The notes under the pieces were generated by a model. The model ran no database searches. It had not been told where the DNA came from and worked only from the letters and a program-made list of their open reading frames with translations. From Nitrososphaeria archaeon (lineage in GTDB: Archaea; Thermoproteota; Nitrososphaeria; Nitrososphaerales; Nitrosopumilaceae), in the NCBI GenBank assembly GCA_010028495.1, contig RHCX01000003.1:1-47128 (forward strand): a stretch of DNA of 47,128 nucleotides, written 5' to 3'. A program made the translations under genes and the position numbers. Below, piece by piece: positions 32,365 to 40,264 of this stretch (positions are counted from its first letter, which is position 1; each line of letters opens with the position of its first letter).

Positions 32365-33744
32365 TTACTTGAATAATGCGTTGACTTCTCTGTCAGAGAG
32401 CAGCTTTTGCTCTAGTACCAGTTCTCGAATTGTTTTTCCAGTCTTTAGCGATTCCTTGAACAGATCAGCGGATTTTTGATAGCCAATTTTTGGCGCAAGC
32501 AAAGTAACAATGACTGGGCTTTTTTCGATGTTTTGTCGCAGTCGTTCCTCGTTTGCAGTCAGACCATCTATGAGATTCTTGGAAAATATTGGCAGGAAAT
32601 TTTTGAGCATGTCTGTAGAATCCAGTACTGCCTTTAGCATTCCTGGCAACATCACATTCAGCTCAAACTGTCCACCTTGGGATGCGTTTGCAACAGCAGT
32701 ATCATTTCCTATTACACTAAAGCAGATCATGTTGAGGCATTCTGCCAGTGATGGATTGACTTTTCCAGGCATGATAGAAGAGCCCGCATGCACTGCTGGT
32801 ATGCCGAGCTCGGACAAACCAGCGATTGGTCCTGATGCCATTAGTCGAATATCGTTTGCGATTTTGTTTAGTTCAAGTGCGAGATTTCTAATTGCTCCAG
32901 AAACATTTGCGACTGCAAACTTGGACTGCAATGCATGTTGCATGTCTGGCTCTGGTTTTAGTTTGAGGCCGGAAATCTTTGCCAGCTCTGCAATTGCAAT
33001 TTTTCGGTATCCTTTTGGTGTGTTTGCGCCGTTGCCGACTGCACCGTTGCCGACTGCAGTTCCTCCAAGGCCTACCAGTTCTAATTCTTTAATTGCAAGT
33101 GTAATTGCATTCTTTGCTTTTGTAATTGATGTGACATATGCGGCAAACTCACTGCCCAGTGTTACTGGTAGAGCATCCATGAGGTGAGTCCTTCCAATTT
33201 TTTTGTATCCGGAAAACTCTTTTGTCTTTCTGCTTAACGATTTAATCAAAATATCGACTGCTGGCATCATCTCTTTTAGGTTCAACAAAATAGCTACATG
33301 CATCGCAGTTGGAAATGTATCATTGCTGGACTGGGACATGTTTACATGATCATTTGGATGCAAAAACTCGTTTTGTCCCTTTTTCTTGCCCATTATTTCC
33401 AGTGCGACATTACAAATTACCTCATTAGAGTTCATGTTGAATGCAGTTCCTGCACCGGAATTGATCTCTTCTATCACAAAGCCTTCCTGGTATTTTCCTG
33501 CCAGAATTTTGTCGCAGGCGGAAATTATTGCGGTACCGAGTTTTTTGTCAATTGTCTTGCATTGAATATTGGCAACTGCAGCAGAGCGTTTTATCATGAC
33601 AAATGCCGAGATTAAGTGCTTGTGGGATTTTCTACCGGTGACATGGTATTGCTGGATGGCTCGACCGGTAAATGCACCATAATACGCATCTGAAGGGATC
33701 TTGACTTCCCCTAAAGAATCTCGGTCAATTCTGTATTCCAACAA
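32365..33744 (-). CDS. Class II fumarate hydratase / aspartase superfamily enzyme
   Basis: A roughly 459-aa member of the fumarase/aspartase family. Visible are GAGTAFNMNSNEVICNVALE, HPNDHVNMSQSSNDTFPTAM and the signature GSSIMPGKVNPSLAE. In this lineage class II fumarase is expected in the partial citric acid cycle, feeding the carbon-fixation intermediates. The GTAFNMNSNEVICNVALEIMG segment, however, is also close to aspartate ammonia-lyase, so the reaction is not certain. The frame opens with TTG at 33759, but the minus-strand TATA-like TTTATTTT (about 33762-33770) predicts RNA starting near 33740, favouring TTG 33744 or 33741 (LLEYRIDRDSLGEVKIP). Confidence 0.85.
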   Translation of the reverse strand: MLEYRIDRDSLGEVKIPSDAYYGAFTGRAIQQYHVTGRKSHKHLISAFVMIKRSAAVANIQCKTIDKKLGTAIISACDKILAGKYQEGFVIEEINSGAGTAFNMNSNEVICNVALEIMGKKKGQNEFLHPNDHVNMSQSSNDTFPTAMHVAILLNLKEMMPAVDILIKSLSRKTKEFSGYKKIGRTHLMDALPVTLGSEFAAYVTSITKAKNAITLAIKELELVGLGGTAVGNGAVGNGANTPKGYRKIAIAELAKISGLKLKPEPDMQHALQSKFAVANVSGAIRNLALELNKIANDIRLMASGPIAGLSELGIPAVHAGSSIMPGKVNPSLAECLNMICFSVIGNDTAVANASQGGQFELNVMLPGMLKAVLDSTDMLKNFLPIFSKNLIDGLTANEERLRQNIEKSPVIVTLLAPKIGYQKSADLFKESLKTGKTIRELVLEQKLLSDREVNALFK

Positions 33745-33820
33745 TGATTTCAAATCCAACTAAAATAAATTCCCAGCGAAACAGACTGTAAAAATTACAA
33801 AGTCGCCTGAAAATAAAAGG

Positions 33821-33832
33821 AATTATTATATA
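33821..33832 (+). promoter_or_regulatory. TATA-like promoter of nirK
   Basis: AATTATTATATA, the most canonical box in the window, is centred 26-28 nt before the nirK ATG at 33856. It predicts a strong, leaderless transcript. Confidence 0.6.
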
Positions 33833-33855
33833 GGCTGGTCGAAGTCCCAAACTCA

Positions 33856-35199
33856 ATGAATAAGCGTTACAGTATGCTATTTTCCGTTACAGCAGTAGCG
33901 GTATTGGCAGCAACCTTATTCGGAAGCACATACACACAATCCCAAGTTGTCGGTTCAACACTGACTTCTTCAAGCAGCATGTCTCAAACTATCCACGAAA
34001 TGGGTGGTCTGAAACTTGTCATGCCACAGGCATTTGCTTCACTTGACTGTGACAAAATTGAAGAGGGAAGAAATGTAGTTAGCTTTGATCTTTACGCAAG
34101 AAGCGCTGACCTCCCAGTAATGGGTGGAAAGACCTACAAAGCCATGACTTTTAGCGGCCAAGTCCCAGGACCAACCCTCAGAGTCACACAAGGCGATGTC
34201 GTAATGATGACACTAACCATTCCAGAAGATGAACCAACTCCACACGGAAACGACATGCATGCATCTCAGATGCATTCTGGACCATTCGGCAAAGTATTGC
34301 CAGGACAGTCCAGAACATACTGCTATGTAGCCGAAGTACCTGGCACTTTCAAGTACCACTGCTCTGGCGTTGACATTGCAGGAATGGATCAACATGTATT
34401 GTCTGGCATGTACGGTATGACAATTGTTGACCCAATCAAGGGTTACAAACCATTATCTGTTGACAAGACAGCAGTCGAAAACGGCGCAGTCAAAATTGAC
34501 AGAAAGTCATATTCCGCAGATGCACGCGAATTCACACTTCAATACAACCAGCTATATCTGGATGATGAAGGTGGATACGACCAAAGCAAAATGTTCAAAC
34601 ACGAAACAACCTACACAGTTGTAAACGGTATGTCATTTGGTTACGTTCCAAACGCAAACCACAACAAACTCATCAAGGGAGATGCAAACAAAAACATCTT
34701 CGTAGTCCAACCATGGAACGGCGATGAGCTCAAACAATACCAATCACAACTATTGTTCGTTGAGACAGGCCAACACGTGAGAATTTTCATTGAGAACCAA
34801 GGAAATGAACCAGTGTTCTGGCATGTAGTGGGTGAAATTATTGACCGTGTTACACAGGGCAACGTTGTACAAGCAAAGGGCACTGAAACATACGAGATTG
34901 GTGGTTCACAAGGCGCAATCATGGATATCGTCTTTGACGAACCAGGAGTTTACGCAGCAGTTAACCACGACTATGCAGCAATCTTCACAGGTGCAGCATC
35001 AATCTTTGTTGCAGGAGATCCATTTGGTCTAAACGAGCAATTGGGCACCAATGCAGCATCCTACGCAGACCTCTTAGGAAACCCAAGCGATGCAGTCCCA
35101 CCAATGGGCAAAAACTCACTTGAGCATCCAAAGATTAACTTGCACGGATTGTACACCGATGAACGTGCTGACGAATTAAAGTCAGAGCTAGGACTCTAA
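33856..35199 (+). CDS. nirK: Copper-containing nitrite reductase (NirK, AOA type), multicopper oxidase family
   Basis: A 447-aa exported copper protein. Residues 1-about 25 form a signal/anchor (LFSVTAVAVLAATLFGSTYT). The first cupredoxin domain has copper ligands in HGNDMHASQMHSG and FKYHCSGVDIAGMDQHVLSG (type 1 Cys, His, Met). A second cupredoxin domain follows, with FWHVVGEIIDR and AAVNHDYAAIF. The pattern matches the NirK-like enzyme of Nitrosopumilus (Nmar_1259), strongly expressed in ammonia oxidizers and proposed to make NO from nitrite or take part in hydroxylamine oxidation. Its AOA role is still debated. A T-rich terminator follows. Confidence 0.92.
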   Translation: MNKRYSMLFSVTAVAVLAATLFGSTYTQSQVVGSTLTSSSSMSQTIHEMGGLKLVMPQAFASLDCDKIEEGRNVVSFDLYARSADLPVMGGKTYKAMTFSGQVPGPTLRVTQGDVVMMTLTIPEDEPTPHGNDMHASQMHSGPFGKVLPGQSRTYCYVAEVPGTFKYHCSGVDIAGMDQHVLSGMYGMTIVDPIKGYKPLSVDKTAVENGAVKIDRKSYSADAREFTLQYNQLYLDDEGGYDQSKMFKHETTYTVVNGMSFGYVPNANHNKLIKGDANKNIFVVQPWNGDELKQYQSQLLFVETGQHVRIFIENQGNEPVFWHVVGEIIDRVTQGNVVQAKGTETYEIGGSQGAIMDIVFDEPGVYAAVNHDYAAIFTGAASIFVAGDPFGLNEQLGTNAASYADLLGNPSDAVPPMGKNSLEHPKINLHGLYTDERADELKSELGL

Positions 35200-35205
35200 A
35201 CCCTA

Positions 35206-35226
35206 CTTTCTTCTTTTTGTATTTTT
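35206..35226 (+). terminator. T-rich terminator after nirK
   Basis: A tract with CTTTC, TTCTTTTTG and ATTTTT lies 7-27 nt after the stop, separating nirK from the serA-like gene, which has its own TATA-like box near 35238. Confidence 0.45.
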
Positions 35227-35266
35227 AGTAAATGATTATATTCAGTATTTCAAGAGCAAAACTCAA

Positions 35267-36199
35267 ATGAGTTTTTCCGACAAAGTTTTGGTCTGTGATC
35301 AGGTTGATGCTGTTCTAATTGATATTCTTAAGAAAAACGGCCTTGCAGTAACATATGAGCCACAAATAACTCCGGAGGACTTGGCAAAAAAGATAGGTGA
35401 TTTTGAAATTATTGTAGTCCGAAGCAGAACTACCATAACAAAAGATCTGGTGGAAAAAGCTACCAAATGCAAAATTATGGCACGAGTTGGAGTCGGCCTT
35501 GACAATATTGATACCAAGACTGCCAAGGAAAAAAACATTCGAGTAATCAACGCAGTTGAAGGCGCAATGAATGCCGTAGCTGAATTGGTAATCGGATTGA
35601 TGCTTTCAATGGCACGTGACATCCCACGAGCAGACAGGGAACTGCGCAACAACAACTGGATAAAAAAGGAGCTCATGGGAACCGAACTTGCAGGAAAATA
35701 TCTTGGCATTGTTGGATTAGGCAACATAGGAAAAAGACTGGCAAGACTAGCACGAGCACTAAACATGAATATTATTGGATATGATGTTGTACCGATTGAT
35801 ACAGAATTTGCAAAAGAAGTAGGCTTGATGAAGGCAGACTTGGATACACTGTTGCAAAGTGCTGACTATGTTTCATTACATGTTCCATTGTTGGATAGCA
35901 CAAAAAATCTCATCAACGCACAGCGTATGTCAACAATGAAAAAGACTGCAAGAATAATCAACACCTCGCGTGGAGGCACTGTTGATGAAAATGCACTATA
36001 TGAGGCACTGAAATCTGGAAATCTTGGCGGCGCAGCACTGGATGTATTTGAAAAAGAGCCGGCAATTGGCAATAAGCTGATCAGTCTGCCAAACTTTATT
36101 GCAACACCGCACATTGGCGCGCAAACAAAAGAGGCTCAATCGCTAGCTGCACACGTCATTGGCGAAAAAATAATCCAGATTTTACGTGGCGTAATCTAG
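35267..36199 (+). CDS. serA: D-3-phosphoglycerate dehydrogenase-like D-2-hydroxyacid dehydrogenase (short form)
   Basis: A 310-aa NAD-dependent enzyme probably oxidising 3-phosphoglycerate in serine synthesis. The Rossmann motif is GIVGLGNIGKRLARLARALN. The catalytic Arg is in INTSRGGTVDENALYEAL and the His in ATPHIGAQTKEAQSLAAHVI. It lacks the C-terminal ACT domain seen in long SerA, so it should not be regulated by serine in that way. A TATA-like GATTATATT centred near 35238 predicts a leaderless start at the ATG. Other D-hydroxyacid dehydrogenases cannot be excluded. Confidence 0.88.
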   Translation: MSFSDKVLVCDQVDAVLIDILKKNGLAVTYEPQITPEDLAKKIGDFEIIVVRSRTTITKDLVEKATKCKIMARVGVGLDNIDTKTAKEKNIRVINAVEGAMNAVAELVIGLMLSMARDIPRADRELRNNNWIKKELMGTELAGKYLGIVGLGNIGKRLARLARALNMNIIGYDVVPIDTEFAKEVGLMKADLDTLLQSADYVSLHVPLLDSTKNLINAQRMSTMKKTARIINTSRGGTVDENALYEALKSGNLGGAALDVFEKEPAIGNKLISLPNFIATPHIGAQTKEAQSLAAHVIGEKIIQILRGVI

Positions 36200-36386
36200 A
36201 TATCCACCGGCGCGGTCTTGCGTACACTTGTTCTGATGAATCTGTGTCATTTTTGACCAAACTGTGGCAATAAAATTCACCCAGCAATTTATCATAAATT
36301 TCAGAAAAGTCATCTTGATTTGAGCACAAGAACAGGTATCGTATTGAATAAACAGTTAATACAGAATTTAGGAATGATAATCTAAA

Positions 36387-37250
36387 ATGAAACTGATTCT
36401 TGCCTTCACACTGATGTCCATTGGAATGATTCTACCGAGCGCGTTTGCATCCACTGCATCCGTTACAGTAAACGGAGTTACCCACGATGTACAATATGAG
36501 GCAACAAATCTGGCAGTCGATGATCTGAGCGCAGACACGTCTACTGCGACAATTTCAGTCGTTGTCACCACAGAAGCAATAGACGGCACTCTGACTATTA
36601 CATTTGATAGAAACTTCTTTGATTCAAAGACAGGCAATGTAGACGATGAATTTTTGGTATTACTAGATGGCGGCCAAGACGTCACACCGATAGAGGAAAA
36701 GACAGACACCTCAAGAACTCTAACAATTACAGTTCCATCGGGAACAAATTCTGTTGATATTGTATCTTTGGGAACAACCAACTTTGGATCTGGTGCTCCG
36801 GCAGAAACACCTGCAGAGACTCCATCTGAAACTCCAACCGAAACCCCAACAGAGACTCCTACAGAAGAGCCAGCAACTCCAACTACACAATGTGGCGAAG
36901 GAACTGTATTTGATGAACAATCAAACTCTTGCGTTGTAGAGGCAGCCCCACCAGAACCGATACCATCTGAGGTTCCAGCACAAGTGGAAGAACCAGTACT
37001 GGATCAAGCACCGACACAACAATGCGGTGAAGGAACAGTACTCAAAGACGGACAATGTGTGCTGGATGAGACCTGTGGAGCAGGAACAATACTAAAGGAT
37101 GGACAATGTGTAGTAGACAATACCACAACATCGACTCCTAGCGGTGGCGGAACACAATTCATAGTTGCCCTAGTCGGAGGATTCATTGTGGCATTTGTTA
37201 TAATGATAATTCTCTGGGCAATCGGCAAAGCCGGTAGAAGCAAGAACTAG
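36387..37250 (+). CDS. Membrane-anchored surface protein with three Cys repeats
   Basis: A 287-aa exported protein. Residues 1-21 are a signal peptide (MKLILAFTLMSIGMILPSAF). Residues about 22-125 are a beta-sandwich-like domain. A Pro/Thr/Glu-rich linker (AETPSETPTETPTETPTEEP) follows. Three short repeats then occur, each with two cysteines: CGEGTVFDEQSNSCV, CGEGTVLKDGQCV and CGAGTILKDGQCV. The C-terminus is a transmembrane helix (FIVALVGGFIVAFVIMIILW) and a basic tail. A cell-surface role is likely, function unknown. A TATA-like GTTAATAC lies about 26-28 nt upstream. Confidence 0.75.
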   Translation: MKLILAFTLMSIGMILPSAFASTASVTVNGVTHDVQYEATNLAVDDLSADTSTATISVVVTTEAIDGTLTITFDRNFFDSKTGNVDDEFLVLLDGGQDVTPIEEKTDTSRTLTITVPSGTNSVDIVSLGTTNFGSGAPAETPAETPSETPTETPTETPTEEPATPTTQCGEGTVFDEQSNSCVVEAAPPEPIPSEVPAQVEEPVLDQAPTQQCGEGTVLKDGQCVLDETCGAGTILKDGQCVVDNTTTSTPSGGGTQFIVALVGGFIVAFVIMIILWAIGKAGRSKN

Positions 37251-37843
37251 GGCTTTACTATTTTCTGGTCCACCAGATACTGTAAACCTTTGATGAATTC
37301 CGAGTCGCTTATTTTTTGAGCTGACCACAGAACTCCATTTGATTTGAACCATTTTGGAATGATGGTATTGTCAGTTAGTGCCTGATCTATCTTGATTATC
37401 TTTTTGTCAACTAGGAACTTGAAAAAGATCTTGTCTGTGATAGAACCGTCCGCCCATTTGGGAATGACTGTGACGCTTCCTACTGGGAGAACGGGCCTGC
37501 CATCATCTACTAGCTGAAATGATGACGTCGATGTGGAACCGTTGTAATCTATTTGGAGCTGGTATTTTCCTGGCTTGAAGACTTCAATGTTAAAGGGAGA
37601 CGGTGCAGTAATTGTCGTAGTTTGGTTCTTTATTGGAATTGGTATTGCACTTGACTTTATTCCCTGCGTATCGGTGATGTGCAGCATCGCCGTTTTTCCT
37701 GTTATTTTGGATACTGTGATGACAAATGCCAAGTGATCGCCATAGTTGTATGTCTGCTTTGTCGGTTTGATGCTGAACTGATCCGCATTGGCAACCGGCA
37801 ATGCAAACATTGCAATCAAAAGCAAAATCACTATGCCCTTCAT
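37247..37843 (-). CDS. Exported protein with two thaumarchaeal IPxW repeats
   Basis: A 198-aa exported protein with a signal peptide (MKGIVILLLIAMFALPVANA). A beta domain follows (about 25-120, FSIKPTKQTYNYGDHLAFVI), resembling bacterial/archaeal adhesion-type immunoglobulin folds. It ends with two copies of a roughly 40-aa unit starting VIPKWADGSITDKIFFKFLV and IIPKWFKSNGVLWSAQKISD. The IP-x-W...F...IxxLI/VxxxII unit recurs in surface proteins of ammonia-oxidizing archaea; its function is unknown to me. The frame is open 27 codons earlier, but the ATG at 37843 begins a clean signal peptide. It converges on the Cys-repeat protein, overlapping by 4 nt. Confidence 0.75.
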   Translation of the reverse strand: MKGIVILLLIAMFALPVANADQFSIKPTKQTYNYGDHLAFVITVSKITGKTAMLHITDTQGIKSSAIPIPIKNQTTTITAPSPFNIEVFKPGKYQLQIDYNGSTSTSSFQLVDDGRPVLPVGSVTVIPKWADGSITDKIFFKFLVDKKIIKIDQALTDNTIIPKWFKSNGVLWSAQKISDSEFIKGLQYLVDQKIVKP

Positions 37844-38044
37844 GTCTGGTTGCGGTCTAGTTGTGCAAAAAAAGATTCCTATGGTTTTGTATGCGATACG
37901 CTTAATCATATCGTAAATGTACATCCACTGAACGAACAGTTCCTGCGGGTGAAAATAACCCTAGGTGAATTCTGACACTCGCAGACAATTTTTGTGCCCA
38001 AAATCCAACTTACGCATATTAAGGGGGAAAAAATAGTTGCGTTA

Positions 38045-38494
38045 ATGCTTACCGCACAAGATCAAGTATGGCTAAAACACTGGCAGCAAAACTCACCAGA
38101 GATAAGAAAGAATGCCATCGAATGGAGGAAACAACCAGCTTTTCGCAGAGTCGATAAACCTAGCAGAATTGCCAAGGCGAGACGATTAGGCTACAAGGCA
38201 AAACAAGGAATCATTGTGGTAAGAGCTCGTGTTGGTACTGGCGGTATGAGACGACAAAGACCAGTAGCCGGAAGACGACAAAAACACCTTGGTGTTACTC
38301 GAATAAAGGCGGACATTAACATGCAGCAGGTAGCAGAAAACAGAACCAAAGAACTATACAAGAACATGAAAATGCTTGGCTCGTACTTTTTGTACAAGGA
38401 CGGATTCCACTATTGGTTTGAAGTGATCCTAGCAGACAAGGCACACCCGAGAGTAACCAAAGACAAAGAGCTAAGAAAACGAGTCCTTGCATAA
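38045..38494 (+). CDS. rpl15e: Large-subunit ribosomal protein eL15, short form
   Basis: A 149-aa basic protein with the eL15 core: NAIEWRKQPAFRRVDKPSRI, GYKAKQGIIVVRARVGTGG, MGSY-like LGSYFLYKDGFHYWFEVILA and DKAHPRV. Archaeal eL15 is usually 180-195 aa; here the polypeptide stops soon after HPRV and lacks the C-terminal arginine-rich tail. The frame is open from GTG 37994. A TATA-like GCATATTAAG at about 38011-38020, however, predicts RNA starting near 38043, so the ATG at 38045 (MLTAQDQVWLKHWQQ) is preferred. Confidence 0.9.
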   Translation: MLTAQDQVWLKHWQQNSPEIRKNAIEWRKQPAFRRVDKPSRIAKARRLGYKAKQGIIVVRARVGTGGMRRQRPVAGRRQKHLGVTRIKADINMQQVAENRTKELYKNMKMLGSYFLYKDGFHYWFEVILADKAHPRVTKDKELRKRVLA

Positions 38495-38495
38495 A

Positions 38496-39032
38496 TTGAA
38501 AATAATTCTAGCGTTATTGTTATCTGTGATGATTCTCCCCGCATTTGCAGAACCTCTATCTGATAGAACTGGACTAAAAACAAACTTTCCAATTACGGTT
38601 GACTCTGGCACATATACCGTTGAAATCACTGCAAACTTTGATGTTAGAGACGTGGCGTTTAAGGAAAACAATTTGGTCTTTGAGATAAACAGCAGCCTCA
38701 ACAACAATCTGGGAGAAATACAAATCCCAAATGAAATAACAAGTGGCAATCTGACATTTTCACTTGATGGACAAACAATATCCCCAAAGATATTGCACAA
38801 TGAAAGAATCTCGTTTGTTACACTACAGTTCCCAGGAAACGGAACCCACACACTTGATATCACAAGCGACTATGTTCCAAAACAATCTACAATCACAGAA
38901 AACACAACAACTCAAACCTCTACAGTTGATCATTCTAATGACACATTGATAATAATTGCAGTAGTTGGGATTATAATCGCAGGAGCCGCGGCAACTAGTA
39001 TGGCAGTTTATTTCAAAAGAAAAAAAGCCTAG
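38496..39032 (+). CDS. Exported membrane-anchored protein, unknown function
   Basis: A 178-aa protein with a signal peptide (LKIILALLLSVMILPAFA), a beta-rich extracytoplasmic domain (about 20-130), a Thr/Asn-rich linker and a C-terminal transmembrane helix (LIIIAVVGIIIAGAAATSMAV) with a KRKKA tail. The architecture matches the Cys-repeat protein at 36387 but lacks the repeats. Start options are TTG 38487, inside eL15, or TTG 38496; I chose 38496 because the signal peptide begins there. It probably shares the eL15 transcript. Confidence 0.68.
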   Translation: MKIILALLLSVMILPAFAEPLSDRTGLKTNFPITVDSGTYTVEITANFDVRDVAFKENNLVFEINSSLNNNLGEIQIPNEITSGNLTFSLDGQTISPKILHNERISFVTLQFPGNGTHTLDITSDYVPKQSTITENTTTQTSTVDHSNDTLIIIAVVGIIIAGAAATSMAVYFKRKKA

Positions 39033-39691
39033 CCTTCGTGCAATAATTCTTCAATCAGAGACTCGATATGTCCTGACTGGCCAAACGAGACATCGCGCAA
39101 GACTCCCTTTCTATCCACTAGTATGGTAGATGGCGTGCCTCGAAGCTGGTACTTGTCAAATGTGCCTGCGGAATATTCCTTTGACATCATGTATTGCTCT
39201 ACGCGTGCAATGATCTGCTTTTTGTAATCTTCTGGCTGCGCATCAAAATCTGGCAATTGCGATTTGATGAATTCCATTACTGCCTGCGGTGATGGCTTGC
39301 CAGTTACTTTGACCAAATTATCCATTGCTAATGGGAATGGAATTTTGTATGGCAGCTTGCCGTCAGAGCTTTTGCCGTACATCGAAAGCGCTTTTTTTGT
39401 CTCTCCGATTGTCTCGCCTGTCTTTGCTAGTAATTCTAAATTCTCTGGAGTGTTTTTATCAAAATCCTCAAACGCAGTTGCTATTCCCAAAACTCGCACG
39501 CCTTGGTCCTTATACTTGTTGTAAATGTTGATTGCTTCTGGAATTCCATACAGGAAGCATCCCGGGCAATTTACCTGAAATACTTCCACTAGAACAATAT
39601 GATCTTTTTCCTGATCAAAGTTGGTCGGCATTCCCTGGACCCATTTTGAGGTCTCAAAGTTTGGCGCCTTTTGGCCTATCTGCACTGACAT
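39029..39691 (-). CDS. Thioredoxin-fold redoxin (TlpA/AhpC-like)
   Basis: A 220-aa protein with a thioredoxin fold and a CPGC active site (Cys about 42 and 45, in VFQVNCPGCFLYGIPEAINI). The later RGTPSTILVDRKGVL supplies the cis-proline of thioredoxin-like proteins. No signal peptide is seen, so a cytoplasmic redox role is likely. CPGC is less common than CPPC or CGPC. An insert between the two halves (about 85-165) makes it longer than simple thioredoxins. The TATA-like ATTTTATAA near 39716-39724 lies 26-29 nt upstream of the ATG. Confidence 0.83.
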   Translation of the reverse strand: MSVQIGQKAPNFETSKWVQGMPTNFDQEKDHIVLVEVFQVNCPGCFLYGIPEAINIYNKYKDQGVRVLGIATAFEDFDKNTPENLELLAKTGETIGETKKALSMYGKSSDGKLPYKIPFPLAMDNLVKVTGKPSPQAVMEFIKSQLPDFDAQPEDYKKQIIARVEQYMMSKEYSAGTFDKYQLRGTPSTILVDRKGVLRDVSFGQSGHIESLIEELLHEG

Positions 39692-39775
39692 CTAATGTTG
39701 TTTTGTTCGGATTTGTTATAAAATCTAATTGTATCATATAACAATAATATAGCAGCCAGCAAATTCGCAGATCAA

Positions 39776-40264
39776 ATGGATGTGATCCCGGAAAAAAGAC
39801 TAGCGCTGTTTGCAGAAATGGAAGACAGATACGAAAGAAAGGACGTCGACTATTTCGTAGGTCTGCTAAATAATGACGATTATGTAATACGAACCAGAGC
39901 GACATGCATTCTAGTTGACTTTGGCGGCGAGGACAAGATTCCCTACATCGCCAAAGTTCTCAAAAATGACGACAACGAGCTGGTAAGACACGAGGCCGCA
40001 TTTTCGCTAGGCCAAATGGGGTATAGAAGTGCAATTCCTCATCTGGAAGATGCAACATCCAACGATCCAAGCATGTTTGTACGCCATGAGGCAGCAATCG
40101 CACTCGGCGTGGTTGGTGCAAAAGAGGCAATCCCAACTTTGACCAAGGCGTTATCAGATCCTAGCGAGCCTGTTGTGGAATCCGCCATTGTAGCATTGTC
40201 CAATTTGCAATTCATGGACAAGCTATCAAAGAACGAAAAATTCGCAAAGCTGACCGGCGGCTAA
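39776..40264 (+). CDS. HEAT-repeat (PBS-lyase-like) protein
   Basis: A 162-aa protein made of short helical repeats: VDYFVGLLNNDDYVIRTRAT, KVLKNDDNELVRHEAAFSLG, EDATSNDPSMFVRHEAAIAL and KALSDPSEPVVESAIVALSN. This is the PBS-lyase HEAT-like pattern with D-x-x-x-x-[VF]R-x-x-A-[AI] units. Such proteins act as scaffolds or interaction modules; no partner is evident. A TATA-like ATAACAATAATA at about 39737-39750 is about 30 nt upstream of the ATG. The stop overlaps the convergent rad50 by 4 nt. Confidence 0.85.
   Translation: MDVIPEKRLALFAEMEDRYERKDVDYFVGLLNNDDYVIRTRATCILVDFGGEDKIPYIAKVLKNDDNELVRHEAAFSLGQMGYRSAIPHLEDATSNDPSMFVRHEAAIALGVVGAKEAIPTLTKALSDPSEPVVESAIVALSNLQFMDKLSKNEKFAKLTGG

Noticed and set aside
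33856-35199. Generic laccase or bilirubin-oxidase-type multicopper oxidase
   Set aside because: The protein has two cupredoxin domains and a HCSG...H...M type 1 site as in NirK, and its residues resemble the AOA NirK. The trinuclear-cluster HxH pairs of three-domain laccases were not seen.
36780-36880. The ACTCC/GAAAC-rich tandem DNA pattern as a CRISPR-like or regulatory repeat
   Set aside because: It is simply the coding sequence of the Thr-Glu-Thr-Pro linker in a surface protein; the period is a few codons and there are no spacers.
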